DNA of 64,000 nucleotides from Piper betle. Lineage: Eukaryota > Streptophyta > Magnoliopsida > Piperales > Piperaceae. The stretch is taken from contig JAURVB010000636.1 in NCBI GenBank assembly GCA_033002965.1, forward strand, positions 1-64,000, written 5' to 3'. Position numbers and translations under genes: made by a program. Positions 11,125-23,856 of the stretch are shown here, piece by piece. The notes below the pieces were generated by a model that saw nothing but the letters and a program-made list of their open reading frames with translations, was not told the DNA's origin and did no database searches. Within the stretch, counting starts at the first letter, position 1; every line of letters starts with the position of its first letter.

Positions 11125-13805
11125 TTATTTACTTATATGTTTACTAACACGAGTATATATTGATATTTACTTGTGTTTACCCGTATATTTATATATTATA
11201 ATTATATTATTATTTTATGATTAGAGTATTGTTCATGTTTATGTATTTATTATTTATCTAACTATCTATGATTGTATTTTTTTGTTTATTTATTTATTAT
11301 TTATTATTTACTATTAATATATTTCAATTTTTTTGCCACATATTTAGTTATAGGTTTGTTAGTATTGTTTTCTTTATTAGGATATATTGATGATATGAGT
11401 GCACACAACGAGTATGCATTATATAGAGATACTAATATTTTACTTAGTGGTGGGTTCTAATGTACGTTTTAGAGTTTGAGCTCGCCGTAGATGTGCTGAT
11501 ATGCTTGGAGCTTCGACCACTAATTCATAAGACTCTCCCTCTCTGCTTGACTCCTTGCGTGTCGAGTTTAATTGTGTTTTAGACGTAGGATGACATCGCC
11601 AGTGTTTTATTAGATCCTTCTGATGTCGGGCCATTTAATTGTGTTTTCTACACATGTTTAAAAAACTACAAGGATGAGATCCTTTCTTAGTTTTCAAACC
11701 AAAGCTCCAGAAAAATATGATACAATAATATGAGTACACGTATTTTTATGGATTTCATGAATAAGAGAGTGAGCGGTGCGGAGATATATATAGATCACAC
11801 TAGTACTCCTTCAAGCTCTGAGGTAGTGCGGTGTGTGACGGTAATCATAATGCAACACATTTTCAGAATTTGTGATACTAACTTAACTGTTCCTTTTACT
11901 ACTTAAGTATCGTGATAGGTAAAATATGGAAGATGTGAGGGCGTAAGCATTGTATCTATGAATATGAATATTAGCCGTGCACGCGAGTCGATACTTGCAT
12001 AAATATGTTTGTTTACAGCCCAGTGTGAGACAATCTTATAGTTTCATAAGTGTTTGTGGGTAATGGAATACTAATTTGCCAGATTGTATTAGTTATTTTT
12101 TCGACTAATAATAGTCGTTATTTACGTTTTTCATATAGTATATATAGGTCTTTGCAAATCCTGAATCGACTTTAGTAGAAGGACAGATAAACACTACACA
12201 CACTTGAACTTAACGCATTTAATTCTTTTCTTAATTTTATTTATATTCGATGTGTTTTGACGCATATTTAATAATGTCTTCTATTATCATAACACCAAAA
12301 GGGTGTTTCGATCTATTTTATCGATCGAGCCTTACCGACTAACAACTTTAAATATAACATGAATCGACTCGATCGTAACATTTTTGATTCGATTCTCAGG
12401 GAAACCGAAATTAGGGTATTACAATATGCATATTCAGAACTGTGTTAGGCATTACCCTCTCACTTGCAACCTCCATCGCCTTAGTTTGGTCGGTCATCAT
12501 TGTGCTTGGTGCTTTTCTCAGCATTGTTTTCACAAATGTTGATAGTAACCACAAAAAGTTAACAATGGTCTTATCATATAGTATGATTGTGCCAAAAACT
12601 TTTGCAGTCTAACACGATGGCGATTTAAACCCACAAATACTCCCAATAGCCTTCCACACCAATTAGTCTTGTATGTCATGTCAAAACATACAACATCTCC
12701 GTACAACTTGTAATCCATCAATGCCCTCCCATCGGCCTAAAAGATATTTGTCAACAATTTTCATTGTACAACTTCATCTCATTATAAGTAAAAGACTTGT
12801 TAATGGATTTCTTCTTCTTCAAACAATCAATAAGAACAACTTCTTCTCCAATCTCGTGTGCGGTTTGACGCCTTGCACTTACGTTATTATACTGATCTTG
12901 TGGAAGAAACTCAAGTCTCTCAGTACCTCCACTTTGTGCACACAGTACTCATAAGCTTGAGTGGCCTTTATTCCGAAAGCCTCTGTAAAAATGATAGTTG
13001 ATTGCCAACACTCCTTTACATGTCGATGTGATCTAAGTGTGAAAGTTTGATCCCTCGCAAGAAGATCATGATTGTGCTCTTCAATCAATTTTACTACTTT
13101 CCAACTATCGAGTTCAATCATCTGAATTGTCATGCACGCTTTGAAGCCAGTCCTTGTGCTCAATCTCCTAAATTTTGGTACTTCCCCAATTTTATTTCTT
13201 TCTTGTTTTGTTACCTCATTGTATTGGCACTGCCAGGTAAGAACTTGCCTTTCTCTACTTCAATTGTGCAGAATTTCAAATCTGGTAATACCTGCATATT
13301 CATTATAATATTCATATGCTTCTATATATGAAGAGAAAACTGTCCAACGTACGACACACGTTCACATGTAGTGCCGTCAACTTCTTTGTCAAGCCCATGT
13401 CTTGCTGTTGCTTCGTCCAATTGAGTGGCACCACAGCCGTGATTGGTATTCATCATTTCATCTCCATTAGACATCCTTGTGTAAGCATCGTCTTCCCAAG
13501 AAGTGATGGATTAAACATTAACATATCACATACATTTGTCACATACTATTAATATAATAATTTAATTCTAGCAAGTTATAAATATACCTTGAACCACTGT
13601 TATCATCACTTTCGTCTTCCAACTGGATAGTATTGTCACTCTCAGTACTATTATCATTTCCATTACTTTCCTCATTACTCTTTGATTTTGACATTGCTAC
13701 TACGTCTACCAAATCATTCAAATGCCCAAGCAAATAAACATATTCGTTAATTATAAACATTAATGAGCCACAAAAATCTAAGAAGGAAAATTTAATTTCA
13801 TACAA
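8280..13805 (-). pseudogene. FAR1-related sequence (FRS/FHY3-FAR1 family) pseudogene, split by a solo LTR
   Basis: FRS proteins are nuclear transcription regulators derived from Mutator-like transposases. Read on the minus strand, the parts come in family order. An acidic N-terminus (13805-13590) is followed by a FAR1-domain entry resembling EAYEYYNEYA (near 13330). Next comes the rest of the DNA-binding domain, with TRTGFKACM and FIEEHNHDL-like text (13163-12990). The transposase-like core follows, with MDYKLYGDVVCFDMTYKTN (near 12720-12660) and MTDQTKAME. After the LTR the frame resumes with LQNAAKKLSHAYAMI (about 9350-9300). A SWIM zinc finger, CTFKNSELMGIVCRH, sits near 8755-8710, and the C-terminus ends at 8280. 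Many stops and frameshifts occur between 9240 and 8760 and in the N-terminal half. The gene is clearly dead: it is frame-broken and also carries the 3-kb insert at 9365-12423. A domesticated FRS gene rather than an active MULE is inferred from the SWIM region; no terminal inverted repeats were found. Confidence 0.8.
9365..12423 (+). mobile_element. Complete solo LTR, 3.06 kb, inserted in the FRS pseudogene
   Basis: It starts TGTAAAACCCCTAAC and ends GGGTATTACA, so it has TG...CA ends with a short terminal inverted repeat TGTAA/TTACA. The flanking 5-mers are AGATG (9360-9364) and ATATG (12424-12428), which match at 4 of 5 positions. FRS coding sequence continues on both sides. There is no primer-binding site, polypurine tract, gag or pol inside. 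The GC-rich part at 10000-10640 is shared with the other copies. Long LTRs with these ends are typical of some plant Ty3/gypsy lineages; the lineage here is an inference. Confidence 0.8.
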
Positions 13806-16800
13806 ATTTGATGCATATACTTAAAGTGTAAATTATAAAATTATATAGTTTCTTCGAACAAGAAAGTCACTTAGAACAAATAAAAATTTCAGATTTTTTA
13901 AAATAAAAACAATAGAATGGAGATATTGTCAACATAGGAATAAAATTACTACTCATTGGGATGAACTTCGGACTAATTCAAACTAAAATACAAGAATAAA
14001 TATTTATATGGCCATACAATAAAAGGGAATGAATGATAAAAAAATCAATTCTATAAATTACAGCTATTTTATTCTCGGCCTTGTCATGTTTGCATTATGA
14101 TGTTACAACAGGAGCAAGAATGGCGTTAAAAAATTCACAACTTCTTACCGTGCGTCCGTGAAAGAAGAATAGGAGCTGAAATAGGACAATTTAGAGCATG
14201 AGTGATGAGCAAAAATCCAACTTGACAAATAAAAAAAATTCATGTAAACTTGAATGTCTTCAAAAAATTCCTACATACCAAAATATGAAAATTTTTTTGT
14301 GGGTTAAAGAAGATCATCATAACTACTAGGCCAAGGCCAAGACCTTTGTTATCTACACTCCCCTTATCACCCGTAAAAAATAACGGGAGGAAGCTAAACG
14401 ACGACAGAGAAGAATGGAAGGGGAGATGGCAGAAAACGCCGTTGGCCTCGGTCTCTCTTTACCTTTCCATTTTCTCGCAAAACCTACCTTGTGAATAGGC
14501 GTGACAAGTTCAGCACGTGTTTTGTTTTTACGGGGGCGTATCTAAAGGCGTGTTTATTGTGGTGTGAGCACAATTTCTCTTAAAAGGGTACTCCTAGTAG
14601 TGAATGGTCCCTTCCTAAGAAAGAGTACTCTTATGAGATGTATCGTCTGATAAAAGGCTGGATTCTTTTGTTTAGGATGATTCTTCAACAAGAGGGTTGT
14701 ATCGTTTTTTATCTAAACATTTTTTTTATAAATTTTGATCTTTTCCCTAAAATTTTCCTATGTATTCTCCCTCCCCCTTAAAGATTACTACCCAAATTAT
14801 CTCGGTTGGCTCGTTAGAAGAAAGAAAAAAAAGTACTTTGTTTAGATCTATTCATCTAATTTTTAAGATCCATCTAACCTTTTTTTTCTAAAACAAATTC
14901 TCATTGTATTTTTTTCATGCTGTTTCACGGTTTCACCTTGATGAGATTTTTTAAAATTAATTTAAATAATGATGAGTTTTCTTACCATCTTTAGAAACCA
15001 TTTCTTCAATAACCTTTTTTTATAAAGAATATTATTTAACTATTTTTAATTATTTTTTTCTTACCTGTTAAAAACTATATAGAATTGTTATACATTTTCC
15101 TTATTAAATTTATAAAGTTTGTTCTATCTAAAATATAAAAAATATTATTTTTTTACATTTTTTGTGTATTAGTGTTATAAAATTAGTTTTTCAATTATCT
15201 CTACCATTTCCTTATCATCTTTTTTCCAAACACAATTTCTTATCATCTTTGTACTATACATTCCTTCAATAATCCGCTTTTTTCTTTCAAAAAAAAAACT
15301 CTTCTTCAGCTATTTTTTATAATTTTTGTTCTTTTATGTTTTCCTTTTTAAATATATGATATATTTTCCAACTAAAGTTTTAAAAATGAATTTTTTGTGC
15401 ATTTGCCTTATTAAATTATTTTTATTTAATCATGTCTAAATTTGTTCATTTTTTATGATTTTTAAATTTAAAAACTCAATGAACATTTATAAGAAAACAT
15501 TTTTAATAAATTTGGTTGTATAATATTTTCATTTTTTATCTCCATTGATTATTATACTCCATGCGTTGCACAGGCTTATTTGCTGGTTGAATTATGAAAT
15601 CCAAATAATACAGTAATTTAGAGATACACTCCAAATAATTTTTTAGAGGTTAATTCTAGTTGAATGATAGAATAAATTATAATAATTTTATTTTTTTATA
15701 AAAATTGTTGAATTTTGATTAGTTGAATCTTTATTACTTTTGATAGGAGAGATTGGGATTTTGACTCTCTCTTTATTAACACAAGATTAGATTGATAAAG
15801 ATGGAAGAAACAAAAAAGAAAAAAAAGTGGGGGGATGCTCAGAAGAGATGATTTGTAGGGAAAAATGGCCCAGAAAGCGAGGAGCAGGCGCTTAAATCTG
15901 AGCAGGGATGCAGGGACTGTGGGAACGATATATGTTGAAGAGATATCAGTACTGATGTTGGCGCCGTCGATAAAAGCTGTAGCCAGACCTGAAACGTTAA
16001 AGAAAGCTGACAACCATGTTTCAGATTCTTATCTGTCATCCCTGTTGGGTATATATTATGAGATGATTTTTAGGTGCCACACCGGCTCCCACACTTTTTA
16101 TTTATAGATACAATAAGAACACACACATACATATATTTATCCCACTCCTAAGTGATTTTACCTCTTACATGTCATAGAAAAGATAAGGTTGAGAGTGATC
16201 TTGGGTTTTACGGTATTGTCCATTTTGTATGTGCGGTTGCTATATATGATCTCTCTCTGACCTATTTTGCACTCATTTTAAGAACTAACATATCATATAT
16301 ACGAAAAGGAAGAACCATGCATATTGTTTGTCGTTTGAGCATGGTTTTTCTTTGAAGGAGAGTTAGCATATAATTGCATCTTCTCTACTTACGTACTCTT
16401 AACAAAACTTGAGTTTAAACATTGCTATAATATTATAACCAACATGATAAATATATTAATCAACGACTGCTACGATTATTGACATTCTCAATGTTAATCA
16501 TGCATGTCCTCATAGAAAAGTCACAATTAGAAATATTCTTTATATGTATTCATGAGGTAACAGCAGTAGGTGATAAATTGATATAAGTAGCTAGTTATAT
16601 TTTAACCCTTATTTTAACCACTAACACTTATGGAAAAATTTTCAAATTAACTATTTCCGCACCAATATAATTAGACCAGCTAGCCGGAAACACCGGTGAA
16701 CTCTCATTATATATGTATTGGACAAGAAGCAAAATGTAATGAAGAAAGATGTTTTGCATGCATACAGAAAGGAAAATATCAAACATAGCAAGGTTCCAAT

Positions 16801-16919
16801 GACTTAGTTATACACACAAAGGCAATCCAAATAAATGTAAACTTATAATCCTTGAATTCGTCGAACTAAGAACAATAAAATGCCATCTTATTAACACACA
16901 GACTGAACTAATTGCGCAA
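13806..16919. other. AT-rich intergenic DNA with one unassigned short open frame
   Basis: The part at 14390-14470 is less AT-rich and may be the old 5' leader of the FRS gene on the minus strand. Around 15696-16013 a minus-strand frame of 105 codons (beginning MSAFFNVSGLATAFIDGA) overlaps a plus-strand frame of 80 codons. I recognise neither, and neither has a supporting neighbour or splice structure. No convincing gene is called. Confidence 0.4.
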
Positions 16920-19657
16920 TTATTCGTTGCACATTGCAGCTTTGCTCATCATACGATTGCCAGATCCCTGCACATACTAAATACTGGATTAGTGATATAT
17001 ATTCCATGCAAATGAAACTGTCTGTCTTAAAATTAATTAATATATAATATAATACCTTGCAATCCTTCCAACCATGATCATGAAATTGATAGAATGGCTC
17101 AAAAATATCCTTAATTTTACCTGATATACTTAGCACTTAATTCTATCTATCTATCTATCTATCTATCTATCAATCTATCTATATATATATAGATATAGAT
17201 ATGTATATGCCATAATTGGAACTGTACCAATGCAATACTTCTAACCTCGGCAAGTTTTGCTTGCTTGTTCGGCTCCAAATTCAGACCAAAGTGAATGTAA
17301 GGAAAATGCGCCCACTAGCTAGGAAGAAATCAAAACATGTCATAATATAAGTTCTAATTATTAGAAAAAAAAACAATGTATTGTCTTGGTTTTATTAAAA
17401 CAAATAAGCATACATTTTTGGCTGCGGTGCTGAAGGCTTCCCTGTGGCTAATATCAGGATTGTTAGCTTTTATCCTCTGAATTTCCTCTCTGCATAGATA
17501 CACATATAGATACCACATTACCTCATGGGTAGTTAAAACTGTGTGAATTGAGAAAATTTAATGGTACATGGTACTGTTAAAGATACAAACAAAACACATG
17601 TTTTGATTACTTTATAAACTGGTTGTATGCAGAGGGAACTCGCTGCCTTTTCTCTGGTTCTGTGCCAAAAAAATAAAGTTAAATGAGAAACGCATTATAT
17701 ATCAAGAAATAACTCTATCTTCCAAACAGCCTTGGTTGTTTAATTTGATCAGTGTTGATTAACCGTCTTAAACACTCCATACTCTTTTACATTTATTGAC
17801 ATTCAAATAGGGAGAGAGATAGAGAGAGTGATTATGTGAGGGTTACAAGCTATATACATGACATGCAACGGACAAGAAGGAAAAACATTCTTACGGCGGT
17901 TAACAGGAAGCCTTTCACCATTACTAGCAGCTAAAGGTGCTCGGAAATTGGGGACCTTGTTGCAAATTGAAGAAGAAGCCAAGGGATCCACATTGTTCTT
18001 GTAATCTGGGTTACAGGCAACTCTTCCTCCCTAAAAATTAAACAAACAAAATTTAATCATAAACTAAATTACATGGGTCTTGATTAGAGAAGAACAACAT
18101 ATTCATTCCATGTTTGTGCAAGAGCACTACTGATCGTTCTGTGCGTACTCGCTAGCAAAATTAACCAAAACCCATTTTACATGGTCATGCATGGGATAAG
18201 AAAATTATGAACAAGGAGAAGATAGCAGCGACTTAATTAAAATTTTGTAGAGCTAGCTTTGCATTAGTTTTTCTCAACGTAATGCATTGAAGTCATGCAC
18301 ATTAGTTGCTAGCGATGGTCGATGTCCTTGAAGTCATGTACATTCCTTAATCTGCACTGTGTTCCCGTCTCACACGACAGAAACTGATCTCCAACGCCGA
18401 TCTAAATCACGTCAATCAAATCAGGAAAAAGAAAGGTAGATAAAAGGGCGGCTGGCCGGCTCTGGTGCACGGGAGGGGTGGAGGGGCATCAGATGTGTAC
18501 AAAGGAAAAAGCATTTGCCCAACAACTAAGGGGTATACATATAGCTAATTCCTTGTGAAACCTGAGCGATTATGTGTTCTCCTCTCCATTCCTTTCCTCT
18601 AGGGTTTTCTAGTGACGTAGCATCTTCTTTCTAAGTCAAAATGCTAGCCTAGAAACACCGTCTTGAAAAACAAACAATGAACAAATAATCGAAAAACAAG
18701 CAATCGGCTTAAGAAAGGGGTGAATATATATAAGGGATGGGTTGAAGGAGGTTATAAGAAGGAGAAATCACCTGAATTTGATCTTGGCGAGAAAGTTGTT
18801 GGAAGACGGCTGCCATGTTCACGGACCATAAATTGGTGCAGTGGCCGCACCTGACCGTGACAATGTCCAATAGGCTGCTGCATGGAACGCTCACCTGCAA
18901 TGGTAGAAACGCTTTGTAGAAGCCCGAGGGAATTGTTGTATAATGCTCTACCATAATTAAATTCTTTGATGTAAAAAAAAAGATAAGCACTTTTCTTCAA
19001 TCTAACAGTTAGAAGAGAATGGCTCAAAATGCCATTTTATGAACATGAATGAAATTGTATGCGTATAGAACTAGATGCAGCTTGTTTCTAGGGGGAAAAT
19101 GGCTTAGAAGTTAGAAAGATCAGGAGATTCATGTGTAGCTAGGTTTGCCCTTGTAAAAAAGCTTGTTCACATATTGCGAGAGAAGTGATGGATGGCTATC
19201 TGAGATTAACAAGAAGATCTCTTAGTTAGGCTCAGTAGGAAATTATGATCCGTACATGGAGTTGTAATCATCAGAGTTGAATTCTCCATTTAATTGTGAA
19301 AGCTTACCTCTAGAAAGAGGGTAAGCTTTTCAAGAACATAAACTAAGGAAAAAAGCTTAAGATTGAGACATGACCCAACATGGACTCATAGCTGCTAGGC
19401 TTGGGCTTGACAGACATCATATGATAGATCTCTTTCGGTATATATCACATGAGATGCATAAAATTTGCTCATGAGTGCCAAAGAAGAACACACTATAGAA
19501 GAAATTAAGGAGAAGATGTTATACAAAGAAGAAAAAGGAACTGTGATGAATTGGAAGAACATGCATAATCATGTTCATATACCGCTAAAACGATGTGGCA
19601 AAAGTTGCAAGAGATGTAGCAGACTTGCTCCGGAACAACATCGACGCAGGTGGACAT
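16920..19657 (-). CDS. YAB5: YABBY transcription factor, YAB5-like, seven exons
   Basis: This is a nuclear plant transcription factor for abaxial/lateral-organ development. The exons (minus strand) are 19657-19583, 18894-18772, 18030-17895, 17659-17611, 17489-17414, 17314-17246 and 16967-16920. All junctions use GT...AG, phases are consistent, and the total of 576 nt encodes 191 residues and a stop. Exon 1 gives MSTCVDVV and CNFC. Exon 2 gives the second half of the zinc finger, with C17, C20, C41 and C44 as ligands (CX2C-X20-CX2C), then [11 protein letters not shown]. Exons 4-6 give the HMG-like YABBY domain (about residues 113-164): [33 protein letters not shown] and [11 protein letters not shown]. 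The [23 protein letters not shown] and NKQAKL features favour the YAB5 subgroup over FIL/YAB3, YAB2, CRC or INO. One variant is Gln instead of the usual Pro before PEKRQR. The last exon ([15 protein letters not shown]) is less certain. Introns are 99-741 bp and intron 6 holds a TCTA microsatellite. No frame damage is seen. Confidence 0.93.
17142..17202. repeat. (TCTA)n/(TA)n microsatellite in a YABBY intron
   Basis: A TCTA tetranucleotide run passes into a short TA/GATA tract. It lies inside the last intron (16968-17245) of the YAB5-like gene, so length changes there should not alter the protein. Confidence 0.9.
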
Positions 19658-19811
19658 GGTTCTTTCAGAGAATCGTTGCTGGGGGATGGAAAGGTAAAGA
19701 TGGAACTAATTCTGAAGTTGGGGCAGGTGATGGGAAGAGAGAGAGGAAGGTGAGGAAGATTGATGGGTATTGCTTGTCCTTGTCTTCTCGCTGCTTTCTC
19801 AGATGGGTTGC

Positions 19812-19830
19812 TGCACCCTTTTTAAAAGAG
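19812..19830 (-). promoter_or_regulatory. Weak candidate core promoter of the YAB5-like gene
   Basis: On the minus strand a pyrimidine-rich run leads into TTTTAAAAAGGG about 160 bases upstream of the ATG at 19657, followed by a CT-rich leader. The match to a TATA box is poor and the call rests mainly on position. Confidence 0.2.
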
Positions 19831-22654
19831 AAAGAAAGAGGCCATGAGGGGATGCAGAAAAAGCAGGCAGGAGAATGAAGAAGAAAAGAGGGTGCTGTTG
19901 AGATCCAATGTTAAAAATTCTGATTTCTAGCCACTCATGGATACCCAATTTTAATGTTGTTTTGGATATCTTTTCTGGCTGATTTTTTGTACATGATTTG
20001 TTCACAAGTTGCAAGTAGTACTGTTGTGAAAGCAAATCAGTAGAACTGATTGGTAAGATTTTTATGTGCACAATTATATTATTAGCATGATGTTGACCTG
20101 GATAATGACTCTCATATCATATGAAGAAAAGAGTTTGACTCACTGAAGAAAATATTATGAAACTGTTAATTTGATCACTAAACAATATTATGAAGAAAAT
20201 TAAGAAACTGTTAATTTTATCACTCCATGGATTTTTTTAATCAACATTGGTCATGATCATGAAAATGGCATGGGTATTTGTGTATATATGTAAATGTATG
20301 TATGTATAGTTGGATAGGTTTTAAGTACATTTTATAATTAGTATAGCTAGCTACCATTGTTAATATATAGCATTATGATCACTAGCTAATTAATTCGAAG
20401 TTGGGCAATATCATTAATTTTAAAAACTTGAGACGATGGGATCAAAATCCATTGAATTTGGGCTTTTTTTTTCACTAGTATGTTGGCGTTCATATGAAAA
20501 TTTTCATATGAAAGAAAAAAGGAAAGTGCAATTTAACTCAAAGTTGCTTAATTTATTAATGTGCAATAGATTTGTTGAGAATTTATTCCCTACTATAAAT
20601 ATATGGAAGTGCAACTACTAAGGTCCTAATTTGAGACAGACATATTCTTACAACTTTCAGTTATAGCTAGGGAAGCAATAACACACGCCAGCCATAAGTA
20701 AACGATAATTTTTTTAGTGAATTTAATACTTAATAATGAATTAATTTGAGGTTTTTATTATAACTTTTTGTTTCCAAGGAAGGTTTTTATAATAACTTTG
20801 ATATTATAGCAGTCAACAATGAAGCTTTCTTGAAATGGAGTCATTATGGGATATATCTCAAAAAGCTACAGCACGAGTGTACTCTGAGTTTATGGAGTGG
20901 AAATGAATATTCAAGTTTTAAAAATCCATGAAATTATGAATTTGATACATGCAACAATGCATTCACATCTTCTCTAACCCTTTATAACTTCAATTTTGTT
21001 TCCATTATTTTCTCCATTTAATTTTGTCACATTACCAATTCAAACATTTTATTTGGTACAAATTATTGCATATATAGTTGCTATTGTGCTTATAAATTAA
21101 TCTATATGATTTAAGAGGGTGAAATCTCAGCTTTTTTGTTACATGCGTGACCTGGGATTAATGCATCACAGATCAAAGAAGCATTGACGTTAACAATGGA
21201 GGCATCGGAAGTACTCCTAAAGGTACCTGACAAATATATATGAAGTCGCTCTCTCTGAAGTCTGAAGGCCATAATAGATAAAACTAAAACATATATGATA
21301 CAACATATTCCATTACAAGTTATGAATTAGCACCAATTCTTGATCATAGTTGAAAAACTCAAAATTCAGATTTGACTCGGTGTGTTATGGAGTGGAGTTA
21401 AGTTAGAGTTGGCTCCAAGTTGACTTGAAATCATTTATATTAATTTTTTTAATATATAAATGAAAAGATATATGCAATTATTATATATTGCTCTTTTGAT
21501 GCCGAAATTGTTAAATGCATAATTTATTTTACTTGAAAAATATTGATTTAACTAATTTAAAAGAAAATATTTTACTTAGATAACTTTTATTGCATGATTT
21601 GGGGAATCAATTACTAAATTAGTAAGTTTGGAGCTAGTTATTAATAGAGTTTGACTCGAAGGGCTATGAAGTCAAGTCAACTCAAAAAGTTTTTGAGTCC
21701 AAGAAGAGTTTTGAAATTATGTTCTTAATCACACCTGATGCATTTATATAAGTCACTTGTATTCAGGATAGTGGTTGTTGATGGAGAATTCAATTAAACA
21801 TAGCCATAGAGATAATAATGTGAATGTAAGATGTCTCAAAAAAATTAAGCAAATGATGGGTCTAAATTATGTATTTAAAATGATTAACCCAAAATATTTA
21901 TAGATTATCCTTACTAATATACTGGATTTTACTTAAATAAATATTTGATGTGAGACTTAGTTATGAGATCACAATACATCATCATAAAAAATTGTCTTGA
22001 AACCTAACAGTATAATTCACAATCAATCCAACCAACTATTAATACGGTCTCACGTTGACTCTAATACAATATGTAATGACTCTATTCAATTGCAAACCGA
22101 TGGGCTTAATCATTCTTTTAAAAGTCGTCAACCAAAATTGAAGATAATAAGCACATCTCATTAATATAGTAAATCTTACCGGGAGAAATATTGGAATAGG
22201 AAAAATTATTTAGAATATTTTACAAATAATTTTTATATTTAATATTAGGGGTATATCTCACAAGTTACTAGAGATTTTCAATTTTGTTAATATTTATTAT
22301 GGTAAGACCTCAACATAGACCCATGGGGAAGACAAGAAATTTGGAGAGAATTTTTTTTAAAAAAATGGCTTGTAAGATTTCTCAAAAATTAGAAGTCACA
22401 TCAATTCCTATATATATATATATTATTGAGGTGTGGTTTATATCTTCAATTTGAGTTAATTCTTTTTGTAGATTAAACTGATTAATCTAGTTTAAAAAAA
22501 TTAAAGCAATATAAAAAATTATTTACCTTCATTATACAGCGGATAAGTTTCCTTGGATCAAAAACAAATCATATATCAAAGATTGCTTTAATCCATAGGG
22601 TAAACCAAGAGTCGTGAGAAGTGTTAGATTTGTCAAAAATCTAATTAATAGTAC
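19831..22654. other. AT-rich intergenic DNA upstream of the YABBY gene
   Basis: No gene is recognised. 21340-21720 and the reverse of about 28056-28395 share TTGACTC/GAGTC-containing ends and a similar AT-rich body, which suggests a dispersed repeat. 22070-22160 resembles the LTR/TRIM remnants at 49448-50300 (TGTAATGACT followed by CAAACCGATGGGCTTAAT). Confidence 0.4.
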
Positions 22655-22897
22655 GAAGAAATGGAGCCTACGGCAGCCTAGTTGTCTGGTCACCCAACGC
22701 ACGGGCAATGTCAACCATAAGATTGACATCTAAAGGTGATTGATTGAGCAGTCTGTAATTTTTTGGGCAGTTTTTCAAAGAAACTTAAAAACGGTTATTA
22801 AGTGAACGCTAGTAATTGAATCCCTGAATTTTTCGGTTTTGTTAATCTGATGGTTCACAGAGGGCGTGCATTATGGCGCCGTAGGCTCCATTTCTTC
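22655..22897. mobile_element. Short TIR element (MITE-like), about 243 bp
   Basis: The ends are near-perfect inverted repeats: GAAGAAATGGAGCCTACGGC at the left and its reverse complement at about 22878-22897. ATAGTAC occurs on the left flank and again a few bases outside the right end, which may be a target duplication. There is no coding potential. The superfamily is undetermined; an 8-bp hAT-type duplication is possible. Confidence 0.6.
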
Positions 22898-23822
22898 TTT
22901 ATAGTACTTGTTATTATCCATCGGATAATGATTTACATTAGGCAAAAAATGGCAACCCTATAATTAATTGGTTATAATCTTTAACCAAAAAGTTATACTC
23001 TTTGCTGCACAATTATTCGATGAATAGTTTTACTCTCCGGATTACAACAAGAGGGTCTAACCGACATCATTTTTTAAAATAAAATAATTATATAATAATT
23101 TAAAGAGATAACTTAGACCCATTAATTTTTTCTAGAACGGTTTTTAAATATTTGGTTGCCATGAGTAATGTTGCCAAAGTTCTTCTGCAAAGAGAAAATA
23201 AAGTTAGTCAAGGAGAAGTCTCTTAATTAATTGGAGACAATATCAAGGAACTTTACTAGAAAATTTATCTTTCTCTAGTTAGATAACTTCTTCAAGCCTT
23301 TGAGGGTATTGTTATTTCACAAGCTTAATACAAAATTAGTTGAACAACTATTGTCATCCAAAATTGAAATTGACTTGAACATATACGCCGAGGCAAGATG
23401 CTTCAATCATTGAAGCACTATTTTGCCTTCGATGGAAAGAAAGGTTTGAAAACCATTTGACAGCAAATCTGTCGGCCGTATGAATTACATGCCTCGTCAC
23501 GAAGAATTTTCTCATTGTATTTTTCAAACACCCAAAATAATTTCACTCATTGCTGATCTTCACATGTTATGTTTTGATCTCTTTTCCACAACAATTTAAC
23601 AATATCATTTTACTACTCAAAGAATGTAGACATTAATTTGGTATGTTTTGAGCTCTTTTGATTAGCTATGGAGTCTTAACTCGTGTATTGCCGACAAGAG
23701 ATGAAGAACAAGTTTTAAGGAATCTGGACATACCTAGTGAGATTAGACTATAACAAAAGTTATAATAAAGAAATAAATTCATGTTTGTGAATAAGCACCA
23801 CCGTACTAGTAGTCCAACTATG

Positions 23823-23856
<34 letters not shown>

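Noticed and set aside
15696..16107. Possible small gene on either strand
   Set aside because: Neither frame is recognised, both are open over the same bases, and no promoter or intron support is visible.
18709..18990. Single-exon reading of the YABBY finger as a separate small protein
   Set aside because: The frame enters introns at both ends; GT...AG borders and matching phases show it is exon 2 of a seven-exon gene.
19465..19878. 137-codon plus-strand frame
   Set aside because: It overlaps exon 1 and the leader of the YAB5-like gene on the opposite strand and is a shadow of it.
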